NCBI GenBank assembly: GCA_031285085.1
Contig: JAITWW010000152.1
Span: forward strand, 1 to 23,397
Source: Candidatus Methanofilum arcanum
Lineage (GTDB): Archaea > Halobacteriota > Methanomicrobia > Methanomicrobiales > Methanospirillaceae
Direction of reading: 5' to 3'
Length of the DNA stretch: 23,397 bases
Part shown: positions 7,868 to 15,446 of the stretch, piece after piece
How positions within the stretch are numbered: the first letter of the stretch is position 1
Layout: each line of letters starts with the position of its first letter
The notes under the pieces: model-generated
What the model was told of the DNA's origin: nothing
What the model saw: the letters and a program-made list of their open reading frames with translations, nothing else
Database searches by the model: none
Position numbers and translations under genes: made by a program

Positions 7868-8419
7868 TTATTCACCCTCTTTGAAAAGCTGCCATTCCAT
7901 TTTACTGATACAGGTAACATGTTCTGTCCTCATCTCATTTATAAACGGGCATTCTATCTCTTCTTTTGTGTGATAGAAGCGAAAGCCACACTTTTCCTGT
8001 ACCCGCTTTGACTGCTCATTGCCATCAAAGTACCCACACCAAAGCATTGTCAGCAAAAGAAAATCAAAGGCGTACCTCATCAATTCACATACGGCTTCAG
8101 GGATGAGTCCTTGACCAAAGTAGGGCACTCCAATCCAATAGCCGATTTCTGCTTCATGTTCGCCGATGCCTAAATTGCTTCTCTCTCCAATCATAAGCCC
8201 AACGCTACCGATTGCTTTATCCTCACCCTTTATTGTTACTGCATAGATTTCATAAGAAGAGAGAATGGTTTGAATGATCTGCAAGCTATATTCTACGCTG
8301 GTATGAACCTGCCAACCCGCTGCAGGACCAATGAGAGGATTTTTTGCATATTCATACAGACTTTCAGCATCCGTTTCTCTCCATGGACGCAGTATAAGTC
8401 GATTTGTTTCGAGTATCAT
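7868..8419 (-). CDS. GNAT N-acetyltransferase, RimJ/RimL type
   Basis: A 183-residue acetyl-CoA-dependent acetyltransferase. The N-terminus ETNRLILRPWRETDAESLYEY is typical of the RimJ/RimL group. IGSVGLM and EAEIGYWIGVPYFGQGLIPEA give the acetyl-CoA loop region, and NEQSKRVQEKCGF is the classical C-terminal helix. The acceptor (protein N-terminus, amino acid or antibiotic-like amine) cannot be inferred. The start ATG at 8419 fits the family N-terminus; only a weak GTGA precedes it. Probably the first gene of a two-gene unit with the flavoprotein. Confidence 0.85.
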   Translation of the reverse strand: MILETNRLILRPWRETDAESLYEYAKNPLIGPAAGWQVHTSVEYSLQIIQTILSSYEIYAVTIKGEDKAIGSVGLMIGERSNLGIGEHEAEIGYWIGVPYFGQGLIPEAVCELMRYAFDFLLLTMLWCGYFDGNEQSKRVQEKCGFRFYHTKEEIECPFINEMRTEHVTCISKMEWQLFKEGE

Positions 8420-8617
8420 GATAACTCACGCGTTTGCATGCACCAGTTCACTCAGAATGTTATGCCCAGTTCATAGACCATGGTAACATGCTCTTCTATT
8501 TCTCTTCTCTTATTTCCATATGACGAACATTATTGTGACACAGCTCTTTTTTCACCGAATTACTCTGTTTTTGTGCGTTGAGATAGGTTTTTCTAGTCGT
8601 ACATAGATAGTACGTCC

Positions 8618-9160
8618 ATGCCATCTATAAGATTTGTATTCGGTTTATGTGCATGTGTCTGCATCCTCTGTTTTGTAGGACATGCTTCAGCAGCATCGGG
8701 AGTGTATTGGACAAAATCATATCCGCTGCAACAGGGACAAGCAGTGATTCATCAGGTTCAAGTTGATAATTCTGCTTTATTTGCATTGACTTCTCCACCA
8801 AGAGCTCAGTTCGCCCTATATGCCGTCCAAATTCCAATTGCTGGTGCGCAGAACTGTCCACCAGAAGCAGCTATCAGAAATATGGCATCCTATATCTCGC
8901 AGAACACTCTTGTACTACCTAGGGGGCAGTGGTGTGTCGAAGTATATGCCGCTATAGGTAGTGGAACCTATTTCTTGGAGGCTTCATCTGTGGTTACGGG
9001 TCCAAGCCCACCAACAGCACCAATTCCAATGCTTTCCCAGTACTCTCCAGGAGTAAACCCAACTCTTTCAGTCCCATTCAAATATCCTTCCTCAAGCTTC
9101 ACGAGGCAACCGGTACGTGGCACCAATCCAAACTTCTTCCATTGGCAGGTCAACAGGTAA
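8618..9160 (+). CDS. Secreted protein, single PPC-like domain (short paralogue)
   Basis: Residues 1-27 form a signal peptide with a hydrophobic core and GHASAASG before the mature protein, so it is exported. Residues 28-125 resemble a pre-peptidase C-terminal (PPC)-type beta-sandwich (AVIHQVQVDNSA, FALYAVQ, GQWCVEVY, GSGTYFLE), with two cysteines that could pair. A proline-rich stretch follows, then the protein stops. About half of the aligned residues are identical to the next gene over the signal peptide and first domain, so the two are a tandem duplication. The last 30 residues still align with the beginning of the partner's second domain, which suggests this copy is truncated. Function unknown. 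No clear TATA; a CGTAC/GTACG dyad (8598-8614) precedes the start. Confidence 0.7.
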   Translation: MPSIRFVFGLCACVCILCFVGHASAASGVYWTKSYPLQQGQAVIHQVQVDNSALFALTSPPRAQFALYAVQIPIAGAQNCPPEAAIRNMASYISQNTLVLPRGQWCVEVYAAIGSGTYFLEASSVVTGPSPPTAPIPMLSQYSPGVNPTLSVPFKYPSSSFTRQPVRGTNPNFFHWQVNR

Positions 9161-9467
9161 TATGTGCTAAAGCTTTTCCATAAAAGAAGATAGTGTGCAA
9201 ACAGAAAGAAACAATATAAAAGTGAATTTAGTTTCAGATAAGAGTGTTTACCTATAGAAACTCAAATGCTCTCTTTTTTGAAGCCTCTAAAAGATCTACT
9301 CGTCTGCATAGGCATGCTTAATTCAATTACCAACTCAACCATCAACCATTTTGTTTTCATATAGAATAGATTGGTAAATTGTTATTATATTACAAATACC
9401 ATATTATTCTATAGTCCATTTGTGAACACTCTCATGTATTTATGGTTGTAATTACACAGTACTATTT
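9161..9467. other. Intergenic region between the secreted paralogues
   Basis: No supported gene. A good TATA element (TATAAAAG, 9215-9222) would start a + strand transcript near 9241-9246, well before the next gene. A 32-codon ORF (9266-9364, beginning MLSFLKPLKDLL) lies on that transcript but has no Shine-Dalgarno and no recognised relative. The TATA may therefore serve the 9468 gene with a leader over 200 nt long, or a small RNA. No trace of the missing second domain of the upstream paralogue could be read here. Confidence 0.4.
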
Positions 9468-10418
9468 ATGTTAAATAGAATATTGTGCATGCGGTTATGC
9501 ACATTTGTTTGCTTTTTCTGCATGATTGGATATGTCTCAGCGGCATCCGGAGATTCTTGGACAGATTCTGGATTTCTGCAACATGGACAAGCGGTAATGC
9601 ACCAAATTCAGGTTGATAACTCAGCTACACTCAAGCTGACTTCTACACCAAGTTCTCGGTTTACACTGTATGCCATGCAAGTTGCAATAGCTGGTGTAGA
9701 AAATTGTCCATCTGAATCAAATGTCAGAGATATGGCTTTCTATAAATCGAAGGATACTATAGTATTACCCAGTGGGCAATGGTGTATTGAAGTGTATAGC
9801 TCACAAGGTAGTGGAAGATACCAGTTGGAATATACTCCAGACCAAGCCCTACCACCCATTCTCCAGCCCACAGTCACGATGGAGAAAATAGCATCAGATT
9901 CTTCTATACCATATAAAGTAAGTCCTCAAACCACCATAATCTCACTCAAATCTCCGAATGTCCATTCATTCTTAGTATCTGGAGAGAGAATATTTGTAGA
10001 ATGGATTGTGGAGCCATTAGATTGTACAATTCCTGCTGAAATCCCTATAATTATGGTATCTACGGAAAATATCAATCAGTTTCAATCTGCTGTTTGTTCT
10101 CTTGATCTCAATGCATATCTCTTCAAGGATTGCGATCCAAGAACACACCAATGTCCTCCGATTGCATTTGATGAGAGTTCCAGTCCATACGCTTATATTG
10201 GAATTCCTTATCCTCAGGACAAGACAAAATATTATCTATTGGTTGAAAGTGTTGAGGGGTCTGGATCGTACACATTAACAACACGAAGTTATGTTCAGGA
10301 CCATGTTCCCCAAATTGAAGAGAATAATAAGAATATTGCAGATCAGAAGATAATATCTAGAACAGGTATTTCTATGTATTCGATATCATCTTTATCACTT
10401 GTTAGGAGTGGGAGATAA
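9468..10418 (+). CDS. Secreted protein, two PPC-like domains (long paralogue)
   Basis: A 316-residue exported protein with a signal peptide at residues 1-27 ending VSAASG. Domain 1 (about 28-125) is closely similar to the preceding gene: AVMHQIQVDNSA, FTLYAMQ, ENCPSES, GQWCIEVYSSQGSG. Domain 2 (about 160-280) has four additional cysteines and ends YYLLVESVEGSGSYTL, the characteristic end of a PPC-like repeat. The C-terminus is polar with no membrane anchor, so it is probably released or held by partners at the cell surface. No catalytic motif is visible; adhesion or ligand binding is only a guess. Its 3' end lies antisense to the candidate small gene at 10343-10453. Confidence 0.72.
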   Translation: MLNRILCMRLCTFVCFFCMIGYVSAASGDSWTDSGFLQHGQAVMHQIQVDNSATLKLTSTPSSRFTLYAMQVAIAGVENCPSESNVRDMAFYKSKDTIVLPSGQWCIEVYSSQGSGRYQLEYTPDQALPPILQPTVTMEKIASDSSIPYKVSPQTTIISLKSPNVHSFLVSGERIFVEWIVEPLDCTIPAEIPIIMVSTENINQFQSAVCSLDLNAYLFKDCDPRTHQCPPIAFDESSSPYAYIGIPYPQDKTKYYLLVESVEGSGSYTLTTRSYVQDHVPQIEENNKNIADQKIISRTGISMYSISSLSLVRSGR

Positions 10419-10453
10419 CAAAGACTCACCAATTCATTGCCCTTCTCCATCAT
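10343..10453 (-). CDS. Candidate 36-residue protein antisense to the secreted gene's 3' end
   Basis: The - strand has GGAGGTGAT (10468-10460), a full complement to the archaeal 16S 3' end, exactly 6 nt before ATG 10453. A TATA-like ATATATATAA (10500-10491) lies about 25 bp upstream of the predicted start site. The ORF is 36 codons, begins MMEKGNELVSLCYLPLL and ends with TGA. The expression signals are better than those of many genes here, but the coding part overlaps the secreted-protein gene and matches nothing I know. It may be a real small protein, or the surviving start of a gene cut off by rearrangement. Confidence 0.35.
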   Translation of the reverse strand: MMEKGNELVSLCYLPLLTSDKDDIEYIEIPVLDIIF

Positions 10454-10513
10454 ACCAGTATCACCTCCTTTTTCAAAATAATAAAAACAATTATATATAT
10501 TGAAAAAATAAGA

Positions 10514-10523
10514 ACATATATAC
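10514..10523 (+). promoter_or_regulatory. TATA box of tRNA-Asp
   Basis: ACATATATAC in an A-rich context. The predicted start site near 10544 lies 9 nt before the first base of the mature tRNA. Confidence 0.4.
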
Positions 10524-10552
10524 GTAAATCATACCAATTAAGTAGTGCATTA

Positions 10553-10625
10553 GCCCAGATAGTGTAGTGGCCTATCATGTCGGCCTGTCACGCCGACGAC
10601 TCGGATTCGAATTCCGATCTGGGCG
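10553..10625 (+). tRNA. tRNA-Asp (GTC)
   Basis: A 73-nt cloverleaf. Acceptor GCCCAGA (10553-10559) pairs with TCTGGGC (10618-10624), followed by discriminator G at 10625, the aspartate identity base. The anticodon stem TCGGC/GCCGA frames the loop CTGTCAC with anticodon GTC at 10587-10589. The T arm is TCGGA-TTCGAAT-TCCGA (10601-10617). CCA is not encoded and no intron is present. The 3' part overlaps the end of priL on the other strand. The T-rich sequence after 10626 may terminate it. Confidence 0.95.
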
Positions 10626-11693
10626 TTCTTTTGTTTTTCCTTCTATATTTTTCCTCATTAGTGGTCTTTCCTTTTTTGCACGTTCCATTTTCTTTCGTTT
10701 GTAGTACGCGAGAGGATGGTTTATCGTTGCACAAAGTGTGTCAGCATGTACGCATAATCCATGCGTTTTCATCGTAGCACACATTGGAGATGTGTAATCT
10801 GTTCCACTTCCTCCATCACCGGAGATATGGCTTACTTGATATGAGGTGCGATCAAGATCAAAGCCAGGAGCATTTCCGTACAGATCTATGATTGAGACGA
10901 GATCCATGCCAATATTGTGTAAAAAAGATGTTCCTGCAAATCGTGCCATATGAGAAAGATACCCTCCCTGTGTGAGGCATAAAAGGAGAGCAGATATACA
11001 TGGAGGATACGCTGAGTCGTCAACCGGTCCAAATTCTTCAATCATTCGTTCTTGGTGCAAACTCTTTATCTCATCTAAAGATGGAGTCAAAATTGAGCAG
11101 ATCTCTTCTGGTATTCGCAGTGGTAGCTGATCACGAAGAATAGTTGCAAGCTTCTCACGCATCAACTCCAAAAATTCATCCTGCTCTACAAATACTTGTC
11201 CAGATACAACATGTCTGTTAATCAAACGCCAATGAGCATCAGAGACAGATGCAATGATATGTACATATTGAGGAACAGGTATGACATGAGATCTGTATTC
11301 CATGCCAAACTGTTCTGCAATATACTGTACAAGATCTATTCGCTCTGTTTGAATATGATGATAAAAAAGCCATGCCTGATAGACACAAAACCGCTCAATC
11401 ATATTTCGATCACCATAGCATGATAAAAGAATACGTGCAAGAGCATACCCTGCAATAAAAACACGACTTTCTGCATTATCATGAGGATAATCAGGAACAC
11501 TGATCTCAGTTCCTGTGCTCTTTCGAAAAGAAAGTGATGATTCAATGAATGAGGTAGCAACCCGTAAAGCAAGCTCACCTGGCTTTGATGTTAAAAATGT
11601 ATCAATTGATGCAGCATAATCTTTGATATACCATTGTGCTTCTTTTAGAAACGGATATTTCACAAGATCCCGTCCTTCAAGGACTACCTGCAT
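10575..11693 (-). CDS. priL: DNA primase large subunit PriL
   Basis: Regulatory subunit of the archaeal/eukaryotic-type primase, needed by PriS for primer initiation. Four cysteines for the C-terminal [4Fe-4S] domain are visible: C232 (YPPC), C305, C314 and C321 (SPMC...GLC...TLC). INHPLAYYKRKK is the usual end of the family near residue 333. The remaining 39 residues are a basic tail, and the last 16 codons plus the TGA run antisense through the tRNA-Asp gene. The start at 11693 has AAGGAGA (11698-11704) at good distance. It lies 77 nt downstream of pcn on the same strand; a small hairpin (11753-11766) in the gap could affect readthrough. Confidence 0.92.
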   Translation of the reverse strand: MQVVLEGRDLVKYPFLKEAQWYIKDYAASIDTFLTSKPGELALRVATSFIESSLSFRKSTGTEISVPDYPHDNAESRVFIAGYALARILLSCYGDRNMIERFCVYQAWLFYHHIQTERIDLVQYIAEQFGMEYRSHVIPVPQYVHIIASVSDAHWRLINRHVVSGQVFVEQDEFLELMREKLATILRDQLPLRIPEEICSILTPSLDEIKSLHQERMIEEFGPVDDSAYPPCISALLLCLTQGGYLSHMARFAGTSFLHNIGMDLVSIIDLYGNAPGFDLDRTSYQVSHISGDGGSGTDYTSPMCATMKTHGLCVHADTLCATINHPLAYYKRKKMERAKKERPLMRKNIEGKTKERPDRNSNPSRRRDRPT

Positions 11694-11770
11694 GTTTTCT
11701 CCTTAAAAATGGTATAGTAGTTACATCTTCACGAGCGAGACAAAATGTATGAGGACATCTGTGTCCATAC

Positions 11771-12514
11771 CTATTGACCAGCTTCTATACGCGGAGCAAT
11801 GAGATAATCAATATATCCCTTTCCATTTGCAATGCTGAAAGAAAAGCGAGCGGGATGATTAATGCCAAGACTAATTGTTACCTCGTTTCCACTCATTACC
11901 TTTCCCATATCCTTCAGATAATCGATGGAAAATAATGATTTTGCCTCAACATAATTGCATGATACAATATCATCACCATTAAACTCACGTTTGATGTGAT
12001 CCGTATCTCCTTCAGCATTTATATAAAATAACTGTTCTACGGGATCAATGACAAACCAGATCTTATCTGAAACTACTGCTGCAGCTTTTATTGCTGAGTA
12101 GAGATCACTTCCTGCTAATGTTACCTGCCCGGGAAGCTCAATATTTGGTGTATTTGGATCCTTTTTTAAGGTATTTGTATCCAAAAGAGCGATAAAATAC
12201 TTATATCCGTCAAATGTCAGATCAATCTTATTTGATCCATCTGGATAGTGAAGCGTGATATTGCTTGATTTCCCAAGCATTGAGAAAATATTCTTGAATT
12301 TTGCAATATCAAGCCCAATTTCTCCCTCTGATGAGGAATACTCTGAGAATGCATCACGCGAAAGACGCAGATTAATCATTGCGACATTTGCCGTATCAAC
12401 CGCACTGGTATGAACCTCGCTTTCACTATAGTGGAGCCTGCATTCAGTCACTAACGCTGAAATAGCGTCTATTGTTGTTCTAAGAACATCTGCTTCAATG
12501 GTTCCTTTAAACAT
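11771..12514 (-). CDS. pcn: DNA polymerase sliding clamp PCNA
   Basis: Homotrimeric ring clamp that tethers DNA polymerase, Fen1, ligase and RFC-loaded partners to DNA. The 247 residues match the family length and pattern: MFKGTIEADVLRTTIDAISALVTECRLHY at the start, AVDTANVAMINLRL, LDIAKFKNIFSML, then the second half with YLKDMGKVMSGNEVTISLGINHPARFSF, and IDYLIAPRIE at the C-terminus, which binds PIP-box partners. GAGGT precedes the ATG closely. It is the promoter-proximal gene of a pcn-priL replication unit. Confidence 0.96.
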   Translation of the reverse strand: MFKGTIEADVLRTTIDAISALVTECRLHYSESEVHTSAVDTANVAMINLRLSRDAFSEYSSSEGEIGLDIAKFKNIFSMLGKSSNITLHYPDGSNKIDLTFDGYKYFIALLDTNTLKKDPNTPNIELPGQVTLAGSDLYSAIKAAAVVSDKIWFVIDPVEQLFYINAEGDTDHIKREFNGDDIVSCNYVEAKSLFSIDYLKDMGKVMSGNEVTISLGINHPARFSFSIANGKGYIDYLIAPRIEAGQ

Positions 12515-12842
12515 TCTACCTCTATAATATGCAATGGTACAACATAATATTATCTCTTAGCACGTGTCTAGAGTTTTCCATCTTCCACTCCAAACTGCGC
12601 GCATGCTTACACTGATCTTTGATTGTACTTATACAACACAGACCTATAATAATTTATGACCATCTAAATCTGTGAGAAGATTCCATGTGATTTCAAGCCA
12701 GGGTAAAGAGGCACATTATGAGCGGTATTACCGTGCCATGTAAGCCACTGAGGCAAAACTTTGCCCCTACCTACATCAGATACAGCAGGCAACACACATC
12801 TCCATGTCTTTCTCTTCTTTTGTGAAAAGACATCACATTACT
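12515..12842. other. Intergenic region upstream of pcn, downstream of the glutamate synthase gene
   Basis: No supported gene. The pcn-proximal side carries AT-rich promoter-like sequence (ATAATATTATG on the - strand near 12548). Near the glutamate-synthase stop a hairpin is possible: TGTCTTT (12805-12811) with AAAGACA (12826-12832), or alternatively TCTTTT (12816-12821) with AAAAGA (12825-12830). It could end or stabilise that mRNA. Two smaller inverted repeats, CGGTATTACCG (12723-12733) and GGCAA/TTGCC (12752-12765), are also visible. Confidence 0.35.
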
Positions 12843-14252
12843 TCACACATGTGGAATTCTGGTAAAAGTTGCGATATCTGCATTCATTGTCACGAGATCA
12901 TCATACCCAAGCTCAGAAGATGAACGCTTCCCATGCATACGCACAATGAGATCCAAATCCGCAGCTACAGCCTTGAGATACTGAGCAAGACCAACCGCTC
13001 CATCCTCAAGATCAAACTGAGATGTTAATGTTGGATCCTGTGTTGCAATACCACGGGGACACCTATTTGATGCACAGATGCGATGCTGCCTACACCCAAT
13101 TGCAACAAGAGCTGCTGTTCCAAGCGCAATCGCATCAGCACCCATTGCAAGTGCCTTTGCAATATCGGCATTTTTCCGAAAACCACCAGTTGCAATCAAG
13201 GACATCGTGCTTCCATGCTCATCAAGCCAGCGTCTTGCACGGCTAATTGCATAGATCGTTGGAATCCCTGCATAATCACGCACTGTTTTTGGTGAAGCTC
13301 CAGTACCCCCAGGCCTCCCATCAATTGTCACAAAATCAGCTCCTGAAGCCTCAATAATGGCAAGATCTCTTTCTATATCCCCCGCTGCAATTTTTACACC
13401 AATGGGTTTTTCAGGGGCGCGTTTTCGCATCTCAGCTACAAGTTCACAAAGCCCTGCAGTACTTCCCATCTCCCATAACTCTGGAAAGGTCGGTGGACTG
13501 TGAATACCAACTCCAGGCTCACGTCCACGCACTGCTGCAATCTCTTTCGTCACCTTCTTTCCAGGAAGCTGCCCACCAAGTCCGGGTTTTGCAGCCTGAC
13601 TAATCTTTATCTCAACAGCTGATGCAGCCAAAAACACCTCATCTAATGCACTGTAGCGATTCGGCACATACTCATAGATATATCCCCCTGCTGCTGCCAC
13701 CTCCTCTGGAAGCACGCCACCTTCTCCAGATCCAATTGCGGTGCCAGCCTTTCGTGCCCCATGAGCGAGAGCACATTTTGCTTGAGAAGATAAGGCTCCA
13801 AATGACATATGAGTGACAAATACTGGCAGAGACAATATAAGGGGTTTTTTAACCGCCGACCGCCCCGCTCCAATGACGGCCTGCAGTGAGACTGGTGCAT
13901 CAGCAGGTGTTGGCAAACGAGAAAGAGAAGAGCCAATAAACAAGATATCATCCCAGCGTGGACCAGGTAAAGTTGTACCCATGGAAGCTATCAGAGAACC
14001 AGCTCCACTTGCCATCAAAATAATATCCTCCATCCATTCCTCACCGGCAATCATAGCAGAATCACCATCTTTATCTTGCTTTTTTTCATCACCATCGATG
14101 AGAACATAATGAGCCTTTGTCGAGAAACAGAGTGGACAGTGCCAGCTGTCTGGCAGATCCTGGAGCAAAGTATGTGGATCTACAACACCAGGTACCCCTT
14201 TCTCAGAATCATACTCATGTGCCTTACAAATATTACAGAGATATCGTGCCAT
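12843..14252 (-). CDS. Glutamate-synthase-family FMN protein with N-terminal rubredoxin
   Basis: Residues 1-50 are a rubredoxin-like domain with C6, C9, C39 and C42 (CNIC and CPLC). From about residue 85 to the end is the FMN-binding synthase barrel of glutamate synthase: THMSFGALSSQAK, GSGEGGVLPEE, EIKISQAAKPGLGGQLPG, GVKIAAGDIERDLA, FVTIDGRPGGTGASPKTVRD and ADAIALGTAAL. C387, C393 and C398 fit the [3Fe-4S] cluster. There is no glutaminase domain, so ammonia must come from a partner or from solution; the rubredoxin would feed electrons in place of the usual ferredoxin or pyridine-nucleotide domain. Whether it really makes glutamate is unproved for this archaeal subfamily. Single gene with a TATA-like element near 14281-14290. 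Confidence 0.85.
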   Translation of the reverse strand: MARYLCNICKAHEYDSEKGVPGVVDPHTLLQDLPDSWHCPLCFSTKAHYVLIDGDEKKQDKDGDSAMIAGEEWMEDIILMASGAGSLIASMGTTLPGPRWDDILFIGSSLSRLPTPADAPVSLQAVIGAGRSAVKKPLILSLPVFVTHMSFGALSSQAKCALAHGARKAGTAIGSGEGGVLPEEVAAAGGYIYEYVPNRYSALDEVFLAASAVEIKISQAAKPGLGGQLPGKKVTKEIAAVRGREPGVGIHSPPTFPELWEMGSTAGLCELVAEMRKRAPEKPIGVKIAAGDIERDLAIIEASGADFVTIDGRPGGTGASPKTVRDYAGIPTIYAISRARRWLDEHGSTMSLIATGGFRKNADIAKALAMGADAIALGTAALVAIGCRQHRICASNRCPRGIATQDPTLTSQFDLEDGAVGLAQYLKAVAADLDLIVRMHGKRSSSELGYDDLVTMNADIATFTRIPHV

Positions 14253-14452
14253 AGATTATATTATACAAATGTCGTATTAACATATATCGAAAATATACCA
14301 AACATGGTAGGCAGTTTTACTTGAGCTTACCATAAATGAGAGGTATTTCAAAAAAACAGATGTACAAGGGTTGCTCTATGCCGAAAATGGGAAATGAGAG
14401 AGTGTAATGATCCTATGCGATAAATCCTCTGGAGCTAGCATTCTCAAGTTAA

Positions 14453-14508
14453 CAGACCTCTAAACCTCTTGAAACAATGTTTAGTTACTGCTATCAAAAA
14501 AAGGTCTG
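14453..14508 (-). terminator. Oligo-T tract and nested inverted repeats after argF
   Basis: Just after the argF stop the - strand has a run of seven T (A-run at 14496-14502). CAGACCT (14453-14459) pairs with AGGTCTG (14502-14508), and inside it CTAAAC (14460-14465) pairs with GTTTAG (14479-14484). The T-run alone would suit archaeal termination; the two nested stems may add stability. Confidence 0.45.
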
Positions 14509-14528
14509 AAAGGTCTATATTCAGATAT

Positions 14529-15446
14529 TTATGCAACCTTATCTAAAAGCCAAAGGACAAGAGCTTTTTGGACATGTAATCTGTTTTCAGCCTCATCCCA
14601 CACGACACTTTGAGGCCCATCCATAACTTCATCAGTGATCTCATCACCACGATGAGCAGGAAGACAGTGCAGCACGATTGCATGTGGCTTTGCAAGCTTC
14701 ATCAACTTGCTATTGATCTGGTAAGATTTGAAAATCGTTCGGCGGAGTTCTTCTTCCATTTCATCTCCCATCGACACCCAGGTGTCAGTGATCACAACAT
14801 CTGCATCTTTTGCAGCCCCTTCTGGAGTGTCACATAATACAATAGAAGCGCCACGTGATCGTGCAATCTCAATCACATCTGCATCAGGCATAAACTCAGA
14901 AGGACAGGAGATATGGACCTCATAACCAGTATATATTGCTGAAAACAGGATAGAGTGACATACATTGTTTCCATCTCCAATCCATGCAACTTTGAGATCC
15001 TCCAGTATTTCAAAATGTTCACAGATCGTCATGACATCTGCCAAAATTTGGCATGGATGCTCACGATCTGAAAGACCATTAATAACTGGAATACTTGCAA
15101 ATCGGGCAAACTCCTCGATAGTTTTGTGGGAAAATGCACGGATCATAACAGCAGAGACAAAGCGAGACATAACACGCGCTGTATCAGCAATACTTTCGCC
15201 CCTCCCAATCTGCATATCATCTGGGTTTAAAACCAGTGCAGTTCCCCCTAACTCATGCATTCCAACCTCAAAAGAGATGCGGGTACGAGTAGATGATTTT
15301 TCAAAAACCATGCCAAGAGACTGGTGATGCAGGTAGGATGGAAAATGACCTTCTGCACGTTCAGCTTTCAAACGATCTGCCAGTTCAAGTATCGTAAAGA
15401 ACTCTTCTTTCGTAATATCGAGCAAAGAAACGAGATTTCGCTTCAC
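14529..15446 (-). CDS. argF: Ornithine carbamoyltransferase
   Basis: Transfers the carbamoyl group from carbamoyl phosphate to ornithine, giving citrulline for arginine synthesis. The phosphate-binding STRTR is at residues 52-56. The carbamoyl-phosphate site DREHPCQ and the ornithine-site HCLPAHRGDE (residues 260-269) are intact. The VITDTWVSMGDE motif identifies OTCase rather than aspartate carbamoyltransferase. The 305 residues are full length. It starts with GTG at 15446, which overlaps the purD stop (GTGA), so it is translationally coupled to purD and is the last gene of the carS-pyrE-purD-argF unit. Confidence 0.96.
   Translation of the reverse strand: MKRNLVSLLDITKEEFFTILELADRLKAERAEGHFPSYLHHQSLGMVFEKSSTRTRISFEVGMHELGGTALVLNPDDMQIGRGESIADTARVMSRFVSAVMIRAFSHKTIEEFARFASIPVINGLSDREHPCQILADVMTICEHFEILEDLKVAWIGDGNNVCHSILFSAIYTGYEVHISCPSEFMPDADVIEIARSRGASIVLCDTPEGAAKDADVVITDTWVSMGDEMEEELRRTIFKSYQINSKLMKLAKPHAIVLHCLPAHRGDEITDEVMDGPQSVVWDEAENRLHVQKALVLWLLDKVA

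Noticed and set aside
10460..10470. ATCACCTCCTT on the + strand resembling the 3' end of 16S rRNA
   Set aside because: The upstream sequence does not match 16S helix 45; it is better explained as the complement of a Shine-Dalgarno on the - strand.
12718..12825. 35-codon ORF (MSGITVPCKPLRQ) in the gap between pcn and the glutamate-synthase gene
   Set aside because: Only a weak GAGG upstream and no family resemblance; too short to support.
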